Positions 1 through 8,715 of a DNA stretch of 16,312 nt are shown here, one piece after another (positions within the stretch are counted from its first letter, which is position 1; each line of letters opens with the position of its first letter). The notes under the pieces are model-generated. The model saw nothing but the letters and a program-made list of their open reading frames with translations. It searched no databases and was not told the DNA's origin. Location of the stretch: NCBI GenBank assembly GCA_001839685.1, contig MLAK01001411.1:1-16312 (forward strand), given 5' to 3'. The translations under genes were made by a program, and so were the position numbers. The DNA is from Tritrichomonas foetus (Eukaryota; Parabasalia; Tritrichomonadida; Tritrichomonadidae).

Positions 1-10
1 GTGGTAGGAC

Positions 11-65
11 AAAGGTTTATGGGATGGTCCCACAAAATCTTTGGGGGACCATTTTGTAAACCTTT
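11..65. repeat. Inverted repeat, 21-nt arms, 13-nt loop
   Basis: Arms 11-31 and 45-65 are equal in length and face each other. Seventeen of 21 positions are Watson-Crick pairs. The other four (20-23 against 53-56) are all T/G or G/T, so a transcript of the + strand would form a continuous 21-bp helix with four G-U wobbles. The loop is 32-44, and 33-35 can pair further with 41-43. It could be an RNA hairpin, or the end of a foldback transposon that has suffered transitions. It sits at the window edge, so its context cannot be judged. Confidence 0.75.
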
Positions 66-490
66 CATATAGGAGGTTTTATCAGTTTGAAATGGCAATA
101 AAATTAAACTTTTGATAAATTATGGTTAATGAGGATGAAATATATTGAGATATTTCCGAAAAATAGAAAATAACTTTCTGTATTCATTCGTAGCCGAACA
201 TATGATGATGAACTTTTTGACCCCTGCATTCTGTCAGATTTTCTGAATTAGACAGATTTAGGAATCGAATGAAAGATAGTTACCCTTTTAAATTCATGAA
301 TTAATCAATATATGGTATAGCAGGAAATTGGTATTGAATTTCATTTCGAGTTCAATGCAAACTTTTTCCATATTTATATGGTCTTAATTCAGAAATACGA
401 TGATAGAAACACTGAAAAATAGGTTATCAATTATTCAATTTTTGCTGTTCAGTTTCTGGCAGTGATTTTTTTTTTGAGAAAAATAACCAA

Positions 491-499
491 ATGGCATAA
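491..499 (+). other. Two-codon upstream ORF directly abutting the CDS
   Basis: ATG GCA TAA at 491-499 is followed without a gap by the ATG of the main gene at 500, in the same frame. If the transcript starts upstream of 491, a ribosome would meet a start-stop unit immediately before the true start. If transcription starts between 492 and 499 the unit is not in the mRNA and has no role. No other start choice is affected. Confidence 0.5.
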
Positions 500-1924
500 A
501 TGGCGAATACAATCTGGAAAAAAAAAAAGAAGAAAGCCTATGTTTTAATCATAACAGTAAGCATCGCATTGCTATTAATAACAATCGCATTCATCAATCA
601 AACCGATTTTTCGAAAAACATTAATAAACAATTATTTCCATTTTCTATTCACGAGCATTACTCGATTCGACACCGAGATGTTAAACAATACACTCTCCCC
701 GATAATCCCATTCAGGCGCATCCCATAAATTTGACGGAGAAAAATTATTCGATATTTCACTATCCAAACTCATCGCGGGGAATCGTTCCATGCCATAGTT
801 TTGAATCCGAAATCCGATGCGATGAACTCCTCCATGCCTCTGAAATTTTGAACAAATCATTAAATTCCCATAAATTTTTGCTTGTTGAGCTTCCATCAAA
901 TACAGAATCAGCAATCAAAACTTTACATTTTTCGTTCGTTGTTGCTGTAACAACAAAAAGAAGATTGGTCATAACAAAGTCACCAATTCAGATTCCAAGA
1001 TTTCTTTTCGAAATACCGCCAAGCAACCTTCACAAAACAAAGACAAACAAAAACACCAACAAAAAATTAAGTAAAAACTCAAACACAAATTATAATAATA
1101 ATACTCAAACAAATAAAAATGACTACAAAAATAGTCGAAAATATGAAAAGCATGGAAAAAATAAATTCAATTTTATGAATGATTTCAATTCGAATAAAAA
1201 AGCCAAAAAGATTCTCGTTTTTGATTCATCTTCAATTAATCGATGTGATTATATTCAGATAATTAATTCTAAAATTCAAACATTGAAACTGAAAGGGAAA
1301 TGGGACATTGTTGATTTACTCCTATCTCCAAAAGTACCAAAAAAGATTCCTTCTCCTTTTATAACGCATGGAATGTTTTTATTGGCCAGATGGCTTAATT
1401 TTACAACTGATATTGAATATAAACCAAATATTTTGCAAATTGGAATAGCACTTGAGTTTAAGCCTGATGAAGAAACCTTAATAAAGGTTATTTCTCGATT
1501 AGTTGAAGGCTATACCGATTGGTGCTTATATATTTGGACACCATTTTATTCATCAACTAGTTTTTATACTAATTTTAATTCGAACTTTTTACTAACTGAA
1601 ATTTTTAGTAAGAATAAATTTTCATTTTTGAAGAATAAATATCAAGGAAAAATCCATTTCATCAACAAATTTTCAGATGCTATGAATATTCTAACACAAT
1701 GTGATAAGTTTGTTGGTTCACTTGGATTTTATTCATCTCATTTATTTAACCAAATTCGCGGAAGAGGCGGAATTTGGCTTGATCACAGAAACACAATGAT
1801 TGTGGAGACAAGTAACAGTCAATCTGGCTATTTGTATTTAATGCCAAAGATGCAGATGAAGGATTTGATGTGTCCCAATGGAATGGATGAATTTCAAAAC
1901 TTTTTAATGTTTCATGCAATTTAA
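500..1924 (+). CDS. Type II membrane protein, possible Golgi glycosyltransferase-like
   Basis: The 474-residue product begins with a short cytosolic tail carrying six lysines (residues 7-12), then one hydrophobic segment (about 13-32). This is the topology of a type II (signal-anchor) Golgi or ER enzyme. A luminal region follows, then an Asn/Lys-rich low-complexity linker (about residues 180-230), then a more ordered C-terminal half. The C-terminal block around FVGSLGFYSSHLFNQIRGRG, followed by an aspartate and an arginine, recalls the late substrate-binding segment of GT61 or fucosyltransferase-type enzymes. I cannot identify a DxD motif or assign a CAZy family with certainty. Several N-x-S/T sequons fit a luminal protein. 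The lysine codons form a long A-run in the DNA (about 519-529), a place for slippage or sequencing error. Glycosyltransferase is an inference; membrane topology is well supported. Confidence 0.6.
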   Translation: MANTIWKKKKKKAYVLIITVSIALLLITIAFINQTDFSKNINKQLFPFSIHEHYSIRHRDVKQYTLPDNPIQAHPINLTEKNYSIFHYPNSSRGIVPCHSFESEIRCDELLHASEILNKSLNSHKFLLVELPSNTESAIKTLHFSFVVAVTTKRRLVITKSPIQIPRFLFEIPPSNLHKTKTNKNTNKKLSKNSNTNYNNNTQTNKNDYKNSRKYEKHGKNKFNFMNDFNSNKKAKKILVFDSSSINRCDYIQIINSKIQTLKLKGKWDIVDLLLSPKVPKKIPSPFITHGMFLLARWLNFTTDIEYKPNILQIGIALEFKPDEETLIKVISRLVEGYTDWCLYIWTPFYSSTSFYTNFNSNFLLTEIFSKNKFSFLKNKYQGKIHFINKFSDAMNILTQCDKFVGSLGFYSSHLFNQIRGRGGIWLDHRNTMIVETSNSQSGYLYLMPKMQMKDLMCPNGMDEFQNFLMFHAI

Positions 1925-1925
1925 A
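1922..1925 (+). terminator. TAAA overlapping the stop codon, candidate poly(A) signal
   Basis: The stop codon TAA of the first gene is followed by A, giving TAAA. In Trichomonas vaginalis UAAA, often including the stop codon, has been proposed as the polyadenylation signal. Here it is a motif match only; TAAA is common in such AT-rich DNA. Confidence 0.3.
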
Positions 1926-2303
1926 ATTTTAATGGATCAGATTAGTGATTTGTTATGTTTTGTTATTAAACTATATTATTATTTCAAATTTTATTTATTT
2001 TTTCTCTTTTACTGAATGAATTCGTTAATATTCAATGCTATTAGAGTAAAGTTATGATTCAAATATACATGATTTTTGGGTTATTATTAATAAAATTGTT
2101 TTATACTTGATATTTCAATCATATGTATTATTTTTATATTAGAATAGTAAGAAATAGCTAAAAAATAGATTTAAGCGTCAAGATAATGTGGAAATATCTT
2201 GAATATTTCTTTTTGACCATATAACAGCTTATTTTCACCATAACCAAAACACGTTAGGAATTTTTTCCTCCAATAATTTTTTTTTGCGATTATAAATTTT
2301 TAG
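1925..2303. other. AT-rich spacer between two rightward genes
   Basis: No ORF of interest on either strand. The sequence is very AT-rich, with T-runs just before the next ATG. I see no clear TCAYWY initiator within 40 bases of the start at 2304; the nearest TCA is in TCACCA at about 2236-2241. No RNA gene recognised. Confidence 0.4.
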
Positions 2304-5138
2304 ATGCAATACGCGGAAGAAGCATCTCATCATCTTTACGACTCTGTTCCTCTCTATAAAGAAGAGCCATTGGACAGCACAATTGAAACTTCGATATTGC
2401 ATAAAAAAAGGCTGATCGATTTGCCACCAGAATTCCCCCCTTTTAAAGTGAAAAAGCAGAAACGACCAACAACATCTCTCGCTAATCCAGCTAACATTTT
2501 TTCCGACATGAGCACCCCTTATGATATTTCGCATCGAATGCCTTCAAATAGGAACAGAAAAGCAACGCCGCACGAATTAGATCCAAGCGAAGAACCAACT
2601 TTTGTAAATCTTCATCCGCCAAAAGGGAAGTTCTGGGTATCTGAGCAAAGGATTGAAGCCCAGAAGCTTCAAGAAAAGCTCGAGCAGCTTCAAAAGGAAG
2701 CGCAAGAAGAAGCAAAACACGCCGAATCCGATTTTGATGCAACAACCATTGCGTTGGAAAAGAATCTCGAAGCACATCAGAAAACACTCGATGCGTTTAC
2801 CGAACAGGCCGATGAAGATAGCCCAGAAAGAGGCGCCATTTTGCATCGAATTGCTGATTATTATCGAAAGCTGGCTGACGAAATTCCTCAAATTAAATCT
2901 GATTTTTCTCAAAAATATGCAAAAGCAAATGAAGAGCTGGAAAAAGTTGAACATGAAAGAAAAACTTTGGAAGAAGCAAGAAATGCATCAATTTCAACAA
3001 TTGATCGTCAAAATCGAACAATTGAGGGCTTAAAACAACAAATTAGAGATTTTCAAACACGCTGTGCAAATGCAGAAGCTCAACTAAGAGAAGCAATGAA
3101 TGATAAAACTGCAATGGCACGAAGCTCACAAACAAATCAATTAAAACTAATCGAAATTGGAAAACAAATTGTTGAAAAACGTGCTCAACAAAAAAAGCTA
3201 AGTGAATTGGTTGATACACTATCAAAAGATATTTCAACAAGAACTGCTGAACTTAGAAACGCTACATCTGAACTTCAAGATATTGAAAAGGAGCTTGAAA
3301 AAATTCGTAAAGAAATCACAAGCTATCGGCAAATCACTGAAGATAGAACAAAATTATGTCAGCAATTAAGAAATACCCCTTTAAGAACTGCTCAAACTGC
3401 TGGACGATCACAGGCTAGTATTCAATGTAATCGTGTCCCAAAGAAACAACCACCAAAAAAAGTTCCTGGTTCAGAGGCTGGTGGACAAAGCAGTTCAATA
3501 GATGGACAATCTCAATTCGCACAAATTAAAAGTGATATGACAGAAATTCAACAACAAATGACTCCACAAGAAGGAGGAAAAATTGAAATTAAAAGTTTTG
3601 AAGATTTAGAAAAAGTTCGAGAAACAATTCTTAAAAATAATGGAATTTTTGATTATTCAGTGAACTCAATTACTCAAGCACATGGTGGTTTATTCTCATT
3701 TGATAAAGTTAATGAAGATGAATCTCGAATATTTGCAAAATGGATGATGCGAAGGATTATGGCACAGGCTGTCAAATCTCGTTGTGTAAATGATGCTTCA
3801 GCACAAACTGATGAAGTCGAAGCTATTGTTGATACATCAAAGGTTGAATTTAATCAAACACCCCAAGAAGAAAACTATTTCGAAGTTACTGATAAAACAC
3901 CGAAATCTCTTCTTACGTTTGTTAAAAATTCACGTTTTGTCAGATTGTTATCATCTGATGAATCTGATCGAACTCCAAGACCGTTTGAATGGATGATTCA
4001 TACAATTAGAAGTATTTATGATGAAAAAACAATTGATGATCGAACTGCAATTCGTGATGGTCAACCTGTAATGAGATTACCTGAATATCTTCTTGTTTGG
4101 GCTTTTCGTCAATTTGGTAAACCTGATTTAATTCAAAAGGGTTGTTGGGATGTCTTCATTACTGCACATTATTATATGCAAAGGTTTTTAGAAGTTACAC
4201 TTTTTGTGCGCTTCCTTGATGAAGCCTGTACGACCGATCAACTCACATTTTTCTTGAATTGCAGAGTTTGGATTCTTCAAAGATGTGTTTCTATTCCAAT
4301 TCAGCATGAAGATTTAAATGTTTACTTTACAGAAACTTATTTAACACCTTTACAAGTTGATGAATTTTTCCATATGACGTTTAAGAATACAGAAATTGAA
4401 TTAATAGATGATTTAACTATTCGCGGATGTGCTTGTAGTGATCCAATTCGTACAAGAGATAATGATGCTGCAAATATTCCAATGATGCGTGTTCTTGAGC
4501 TCGCTGTTGGTGAACAACAAGATGAAAAAGTAAGAAGATTAAGACGAATGCTTGCATTCTTTAGACCTGTTCCAAGAATGACACTGAAAAGGTTTTCTTT
4601 GTTTGTGAAAAACATGATACCCAACATTGATCCAAATATGATTGATTCTCTCTATCGTAGTGGTTTAGTACAAAATTCAATTCGTGTGGATATGGATCAA
4701 GAGGCATTTACAAAATTATTTGGTGATAATGTAAAAATTGTTCCACAAGATTATGTAAATGATGAAATTACATGTGAAGAATTTGCAGAATATTCACCTA
4801 TTTATGCAATGGCATTAAATCGATGGAAACAATTTGAACCTTTCTTACAGAGAATGTTGAATAACATATCACCAGATTCGTATGAAGGCGCGAAAACAAT
4901 TGTTTCTGAAATTAGGCACCAAGTTTTTCAACTCCTTGAATCAAAAGTTGCATTTGATGGAGTTTTACTTTATCAAAATTATCATCGAGTCCTACAGGCT
5001 GTGATGAGGGCTTGCTTGAAGTTAAACCTTCCAGATCCATCAAGTTTTGTGAAACAAGTTACCGATTTCCAAGACATTTTGCTCAAAAAGTTCCAAACTG
5101 TTCTCGTTGCCAATGATACAAATGATGACGATGATTAA
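2304..5138 (+). CDS. Large coiled-coil protein with helical C-terminal domain
   Basis: The product has 944 residues. Residues 1 to about 105 are polar and proline-containing, probably disordered. Residues about 110-350 form a long heptad-like, Glu/Lys/Gln-rich coiled coil. A Gly/Ser/Gln-rich linker follows (about 360-420). The remaining 500 residues are mixed helical sequence with conserved-looking aromatic blocks, such as a Trp-His-x-x-Arg-Ser-x-Tyr-Asp stretch near residues 563-573, and end in an acidic Asp-rich tail. There is no signal peptide or membrane span. The layout recalls protist coiled-coil proteins of flagellar, basal body or cytoskeletal structures, and parabasalids have large microtubular organelles, but I do not recognise a named family. 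The frame is uninterrupted and codon use is uniform, so the gene looks intact. The start is the first in-frame ATG. Confidence 0.8.
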   Translation: MQYAEEASHHLYDSVPLYKEEPLDSTIETSILHKKRLIDLPPEFPPFKVKKQKRPTTSLANPANIFSDMSTPYDISHRMPSNRNRKATPHELDPSEEPTFVNLHPPKGKFWVSEQRIEAQKLQEKLEQLQKEAQEEAKHAESDFDATTIALEKNLEAHQKTLDAFTEQADEDSPERGAILHRIADYYRKLADEIPQIKSDFSQKYAKANEELEKVEHERKTLEEARNASISTIDRQNRTIEGLKQQIRDFQTRCANAEAQLREAMNDKTAMARSSQTNQLKLIEIGKQIVEKRAQQKKLSELVDTLSKDISTRTAELRNATSELQDIEKELEKIRKEITSYRQITEDRTKLCQQLRNTPLRTAQTAGRSQASIQCNRVPKKQPPKKVPGSEAGGQSSSIDGQSQFAQIKSDMTEIQQQMTPQEGGKIEIKSFEDLEKVRETILKNNGIFDYSVNSITQAHGGLFSFDKVNEDESRIFAKWMMRRIMAQAVKSRCVNDASAQTDEVEAIVDTSKVEFNQTPQEENYFEVTDKTPKSLLTFVKNSRFVRLLSSDESDRTPRPFEWMIHTIRSIYDEKTIDDRTAIRDGQPVMRLPEYLLVWAFRQFGKPDLIQKGCWDVFITAHYYMQRFLEVTLFVRFLDEACTTDQLTFFLNCRVWILQRCVSIPIQHEDLNVYFTETYLTPLQVDEFFHMTFKNTEIELIDDLTIRGCACSDPIRTRDNDAANIPMMRVLELAVGEQQDEKVRRLRRMLAFFRPVPRMTLKRFSLFVKNMIPNIDPNMIDSLYRSGLVQNSIRVDMDQEAFTKLFGDNVKIVPQDYVNDEITCEEFAEYSPIYAMALNRWKQFEPFLQRMLNNISPDSYEGAKTIVSEIRHQVFQLLESKVAFDGVLLYQNYHRVLQAVMRACLKLNLPDPSSFVKQVTDFQDILLKKFQTVLVANDTNDDDD

Positions 5139-5595
5139 TCCTGAACATCTTGCTATAGTTTTCAATGACAATGATTATGCCAATTACCCACATATTGGTT
5201 TGTATTTTTTGTTTATTTGTTATTATAAAACGTTATGTAGATTCAATTTTTTTTCCATTCTTGATCATTTATGAATATTCTTCATGGTTTTTCTGAAAAT
5301 ATTTGGTTATACAATAAAGAAAATGATTTTGAAAAATGACCAAAATTGGATTTACCTGTAAAGTACTTTTCGTTCCTTCAGTTTATGAATTCTATCGATA
5401 ATTGGTGAAAAGAATCTTCATTCACTAGACTTAATTGAATAGACTAATCCAATAACATGAGTTTATCGTTGTATCATTGCTGCCAAATTGTATGAATTTT
5501 ATGAATGAATATCAATATGATGTGAATTTGATGTTTCAAATTGCGAAATATATTTGACCTTTCAATTTTTCACATAGCATTTCATTCCTATCGAA
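5139..5595. other. AT-rich spacer between two rightward genes
   Basis: No supportable gene on either strand. The downstream end holds a good initiator match for the next gene (listed separately). The upstream part presumably holds the 3' untranslated region of the coiled-coil gene. No RNA gene or long repeat seen. Confidence 0.4.
5582..5587 (+). promoter_or_regulatory. Initiator (Inr) match TCATTC for the thioredoxin gene
   Basis: TCATTC fits the trichomonad initiator TCAYWY, in which transcription begins at the A. That places the start at 5584, 12 bases before the ATG at 5596, within the short leader length usual in these organisms. This is a motif-and-spacing match without transcript data. 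Confidence 0.5.
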
Positions 5596-6270
5596 ATGAT
5601 TTATTTTTTTCTCGTCTGTTCGCTTTCGGTTTTTCAACTCGACGAGAATAGTTTTAAACAGTACGTATTACACAGCGACAAGTCTATCCCATGGTTTGTG
5701 ATGTTTGGAAGCTCGAATTGTCCAGCATGCGTTCAATCCGCTCCAGAATTCGAATCAGCCTCAAACAACGCCCGCGGAATCGTTCGGTTTGGCTACGCAG
5801 ATACAAAATTAACGCCAAATATAGCCACTGAGCTTGGAATTCGTGCAATTCCAGCATTTTTCATATTTTCAAAAGGAAGCATCCAGGAATTCACTGGAGC
5901 TCGAACATCAGGCGGTTTTATGAATTTTATATCTGAATATATCGGCGACGGACTCGAAGAAGCTGACGAATCGTGGATCGACCAAAATGACAATCGAGTG
6001 ATTTTATTCACTCGTCGATTTAAGCCACCGGTGATGTTTTCTGCTGCGTATAATACTTTTAAAGACCATGAAAAATATGGAATCACTTTTGGAATGGCGA
6101 GGGACTCTGATACGTTAGAACTTTTTGATAACCCACCAGTCCCATCAATTTGGTTTTTCAAAGATGGTGAAAAAGTGCAATATAAAGGGCAAAATAATTT
6201 CTACTCATTGATTGATGCAATATCAGCTCATTATGGAATCGAATTTGAAGATCAAGAAGATGAATTGTGA
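5596..6270 (+). CDS. Secretory-pathway thioredoxin/PDI-like protein
   Basis: The 224-residue product starts with a short hydrophobic signal peptide (about residues 1-14), followed by a thioredoxin domain (about 16-115). That domain has a redox CPAC motif at 42-45 and the expected cis-proline at Pro86 (AIPAFF context). A second, shorter thioredoxin-like half (about 120-215) has its own VPSIWFF cis-proline-like block but no CxxC, as in the inactive domains of PDI proteins. The last four residues are EDEL, a plausible KDEL-type ER-retrieval signal. Together these suggest an ER lumen thiol-disulfide oxidoreductase or reductase. CPAC differs from the classical PDI CGHC, so redox potential and direction cannot be read from the sequence. 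It is much shorter than canonical four-domain PDI. The start is supported by the signal peptide and the initiator 12 bases upstream. Confidence 0.88.
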   Translation: MIYFFLVCSLSVFQLDENSFKQYVLHSDKSIPWFVMFGSSNCPACVQSAPEFESASNNARGIVRFGYADTKLTPNIATELGIRAIPAFFIFSKGSIQEFTGARTSGGFMNFISEYIGDGLEEADESWIDQNDNRVILFTRRFKPPVMFSAAYNTFKDHEKYGITFGMARDSDTLELFDNPPVPSIWFFKDGEKVQYKGQNNFYSLIDAISAHYGIEFEDQEDEL

Positions 6271-6585
6271 TTTCTTTCTTACTTTCTTTTTATGTGTTTG
6301 ATTTGTATATTATTATTCATAAAATAAAGCTTTACACAAATTATTTGTTTTGATTTACTGGTTTTCATTTGGAATTTTATTGTATATTTATAGATATTTT
6401 TATATTCTTTTCTTTTCGTTGATTCGTTATTTCTTTTTTTGCTGATTCTTGATTTAATCTCGAAGTCACTTGATTATATATTTTCGCAAGAATGCATCTA
6501 TACTATTTCTTTAAAAAGTCAAAACTCATAGAATAATAAATAAAAATTGAGCAACAATATAAAAACATTTACTAAATACAAAATT
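6271..6585. other. Convergent intergenic region holding two 3' ends
   Basis: This lies between the stops of a rightward and a leftward gene. It is T-rich on the + strand and contains TAAA-type motifs near 6320-6330 that could serve as the poly(A) signal of the thioredoxin gene. No gene or repeat seen. Confidence 0.4.
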
Positions 6586-7554
6586 CTACAAGTAAAGTTT
6601 TCTTGCAGGATTTCTTTCAAATGGTGGTGGCTTTGGACGCGAGATTGGCATCATTCGATACAACTTTTTCGCTTTATCAGTGTTTCTTGCCATGTGGTTT
6701 GTCATATAGTTCAGTCCACTCTGTGTTCGCATATTAACTTCATAAAGAGGAGATGGAAGCTTCACATTTGCCGATTTTCGTAATCTTGGTGTCACATTTT
6801 GAGATTTTGCGCGAAAATTCATATTTTTTGAGATTCTTTCCATTCTCATGTAGAAATTGAAGCAATTTGCACAAACAGGAACATTTGTAAGCATCACAGA
6901 AGGAAGAATTTTCGAAATATGTTTTTTTAGATAACGGAAAACAGCTTCATGTTCAGAAATTTCTAAAAAATCAATCAATTGATTCAATTTTGATGCGACT
7001 ATGTAGTTTCTTTGAATTGATTGAGTTCCTCCAAGGCAGCATTTTCCGCGTGTGATGCACTGATTTGCAATTACTTGAACATTTGATTCTTGTGCGATAA
7101 ATAAATGAATGGCTTGAAAATTAGATTTAATAAATTCTGATCGAGGACAGAAAGTACTACCATCACAATCTAACAAAAAAGGACTATGCCCTTTTTTCAG
7201 ACCCCAATGAAATACAATTTTATCAATTTTGAAATCATTCACACTTTCTGCATTTTTCTTGATTTCTTTTGTTAAAGCATTTAACAAATTATATGAATCA
7301 TCATGATTGGAATCATTATTGGATTCGTCATTAGAATCACTACAAGGTGTTGTAATTTTCCTATCATATTTAATGGGTGAGCATTGAACTGGAGATCCAG
7401 AATTAATAATTCCAACACCTTCTTTCACACTCACAGAAAATATATGGCCATGATGATCAATAACAGAGTGTTGAAGTGAGTTAAATGGAATTTCGATTGG
7501 ATGAACAACCACTGGTAAAAGTAAGCTAACAAGATCAAGTGGGAAGGTCTCCAT
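6586..7554 (-). CDS. Conserved-looking protein of unknown function with Cys motifs
   Basis: I do not recognise this 322-residue product. The frame is open to a TTG at 7578, but the first in-frame ATG is at 7554 and a stop lies directly upstream of the TTG, so I take 7554. Visible parts: an N-terminal region rich in hydrophobic and proline residues; an Asn/Asp/Ser-rich low-complexity stretch (about residues 72-88); a central globular region with HWGLKKGH and several cysteines (a CxxxxxCC cluster near 165-172); a CxxC (CANC) near 227-230; and a basic, proline-containing C-terminal tail of about 80 residues that is probably disordered. The paired cysteines could bind zinc, but no known finger pattern is complete. 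No signal peptide or membrane segment is evident. It converges on the thioredoxin gene. No initiator match is close to the ATG. Confidence 0.75.
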   Translation of the reverse strand: METFPLDLVSLLLPVVVHPIEIPFNSLQHSVIDHHGHIFSVSVKEGVGIINSGSPVQCSPIKYDRKITTPCSDSNDESNNDSNHDDSYNLLNALTKEIKKNAESVNDFKIDKIVFHWGLKKGHSPFLLDCDGSTFCPRSEFIKSNFQAIHLFIAQESNVQVIANQCITRGKCCLGGTQSIQRNYIVASKLNQLIDFLEISEHEAVFRYLKKHISKILPSVMLTNVPVCANCFNFYMRMERISKNMNFRAKSQNVTPRLRKSANVKLPSPLYEVNMRTQSGLNYMTNHMARNTDKAKKLYRMMPISRPKPPPFERNPARKLYL

Positions 7555-8715
7555 AGAATTTCTTGGGTTCTCATTCAATTAGATTATCTTACATTCAATA
7601 ATTCTAAAGAGCATATTCAATCAATCTATCGTCTTCTCAAACTGAAGGCTTCTTTCCTTGAAAGTTCATGAAAGTACTGTCTCAAGATTCTGGAGTGCTA
7701 TAAAATGATCACTAGAGCAAAAGAATTTTTTGATAAATTATACTATTTCTAATAGAAAAATTTCAATATCCTTTATTTATAAAAATCTTTTCGAAAAAAT
7801 TTTGTGAAAATTGTGTATCAATATTAGGGAACAAGAAACCAGAAGCAAGGGAGGAGAAAAGAGAAAAGAGAAAAAGGGGATGAAGAAAAATTATTTTGAT
7901 TGTGTAAAAGGAAAAACTTTTCATTTTCAACTCAATATTTCTTTTATCAATTATTAATTGACTTTTCCTTTTTTCAATTGAGGTTTTTATCTTGTATAGC
8001 TTCATAAAGTGTTCTTATTTGAGTTGTATATTCAATATCTAATATTGCATATAACAATTCGTATTTTTTCTATATCAATATCTAATCTATTATCCTCAAT
8101 CAATAATTCATTTAGCCTTGATATATATAAGTTGATACGTTAATGAGCTTGGGACAATATACAAATGAGTCAGTATTCGTTAAAACTGTTGCACATGATG
8201 CATTAAGAATACATGGATTTTTCAAATACAGAAGGAATAACCTAAATGAGCATACATTCAATTAATACTCCTTTGATTTTTTTTAAAATCACTAATATTT
8301 AATATTGTCCTTCAGAAATTTCCAATTTATTCTTCATTTCGAAGTGCATTTGATTTTTTTCTCTATCTTACTTAACATTTCTCGATCTATGGTGAAAAAG
8401 AGAAAAAAGGAATACACCATGAAAAAACAAATATATCAGCTCCTCATAAAAATTATAAAATTGCGACCATTTTTACCGTGAACACTTTTCGTTAATTTGA
8501 CTTTTTATTTGAGCTTTCAATGCTCACAAGGAAAAATGTTGCACCTTATTAAAATTACATTGAATTAGATTTGTAGTTAGAGACATGGGAATGATGGAAA
8601 AATCTTTAACGCTTGTCATAAATCATGAATGATTCATGTATCTTGTAATCATACACTTTTTTCCTGTATGAAATAAAGCATGCATGATTCTCAACAATCC
8701 AATGAATAAGTACAA
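7555..8715. other. Long AT-rich gene-poor region, 1.16 kb
   Basis: It separates two leftward genes and should contain the promoter of the 322-residue gene and the 3' end of the SCAR-like gene. An 80-codon leftward frame at 7763-8005 is low-complexity Lys/Phe/Ser sequence and is not supported as a gene. I see a 34-base purine run at 7847-7880, a 12-bp direct repeat TCAATATCTAAT at 8032-8043 and 8075-8086, and a near-palindrome with arms CATGAAT/ATTCATG at 8624-8638. No tRNA-like or known RNA gene was recognised, and nothing resembling a SCAR C-terminal (proline-rich plus VCA) exon. Confidence 0.45.
7847..7880 (+). repeat. Uninterrupted polypurine tract with three GAGAAAA units
   Basis: Thirty-four consecutive purines, including three perfect tandem GAGAAAA copies at 7854-7874. 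It lies about 300 bases upstream of the leftward start at 7554. It may be only a simple-sequence expansion. Confidence 0.7.

Larger units (their letters stand above)
1..499. other. AT-rich non-coding region upstream of the first gene
   Basis: I see no credible coding region here. The left edge carries a strong hairpin (listed separately). The remainder is AT-rich spacer with a T-run at about 467-475 just before the first gene. No clean TCAYWY initiator lies close to the ATG at 500; TCA-containing stretches near 430-455 (TCAATT, TCAGTT) fit poorly. The hairpin may belong to a feature that starts outside the window. Confidence 0.5.

Noticed and set aside
2577..3033. Overlapping frames in and opposite to the coiled-coil gene
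   Set aside because: Shadows: Lys/Arg- or Phe/Leu-rich translations of the Glu/Lys/Gln-rich coiled-coil coding sequence in other frames.
7555..7578. Start of the 322-residue gene at TTG 7578
   Set aside because: Non-ATG start without support; the first in-frame ATG is at 7554.
7763..8005. 80-codon leftward frame in the long spacer
   Set aside because: Low-complexity Lys/Phe/Ser composition driven by the polypurine tract and AT-rich flanks. No domain, no initiator, no likeness to any family.
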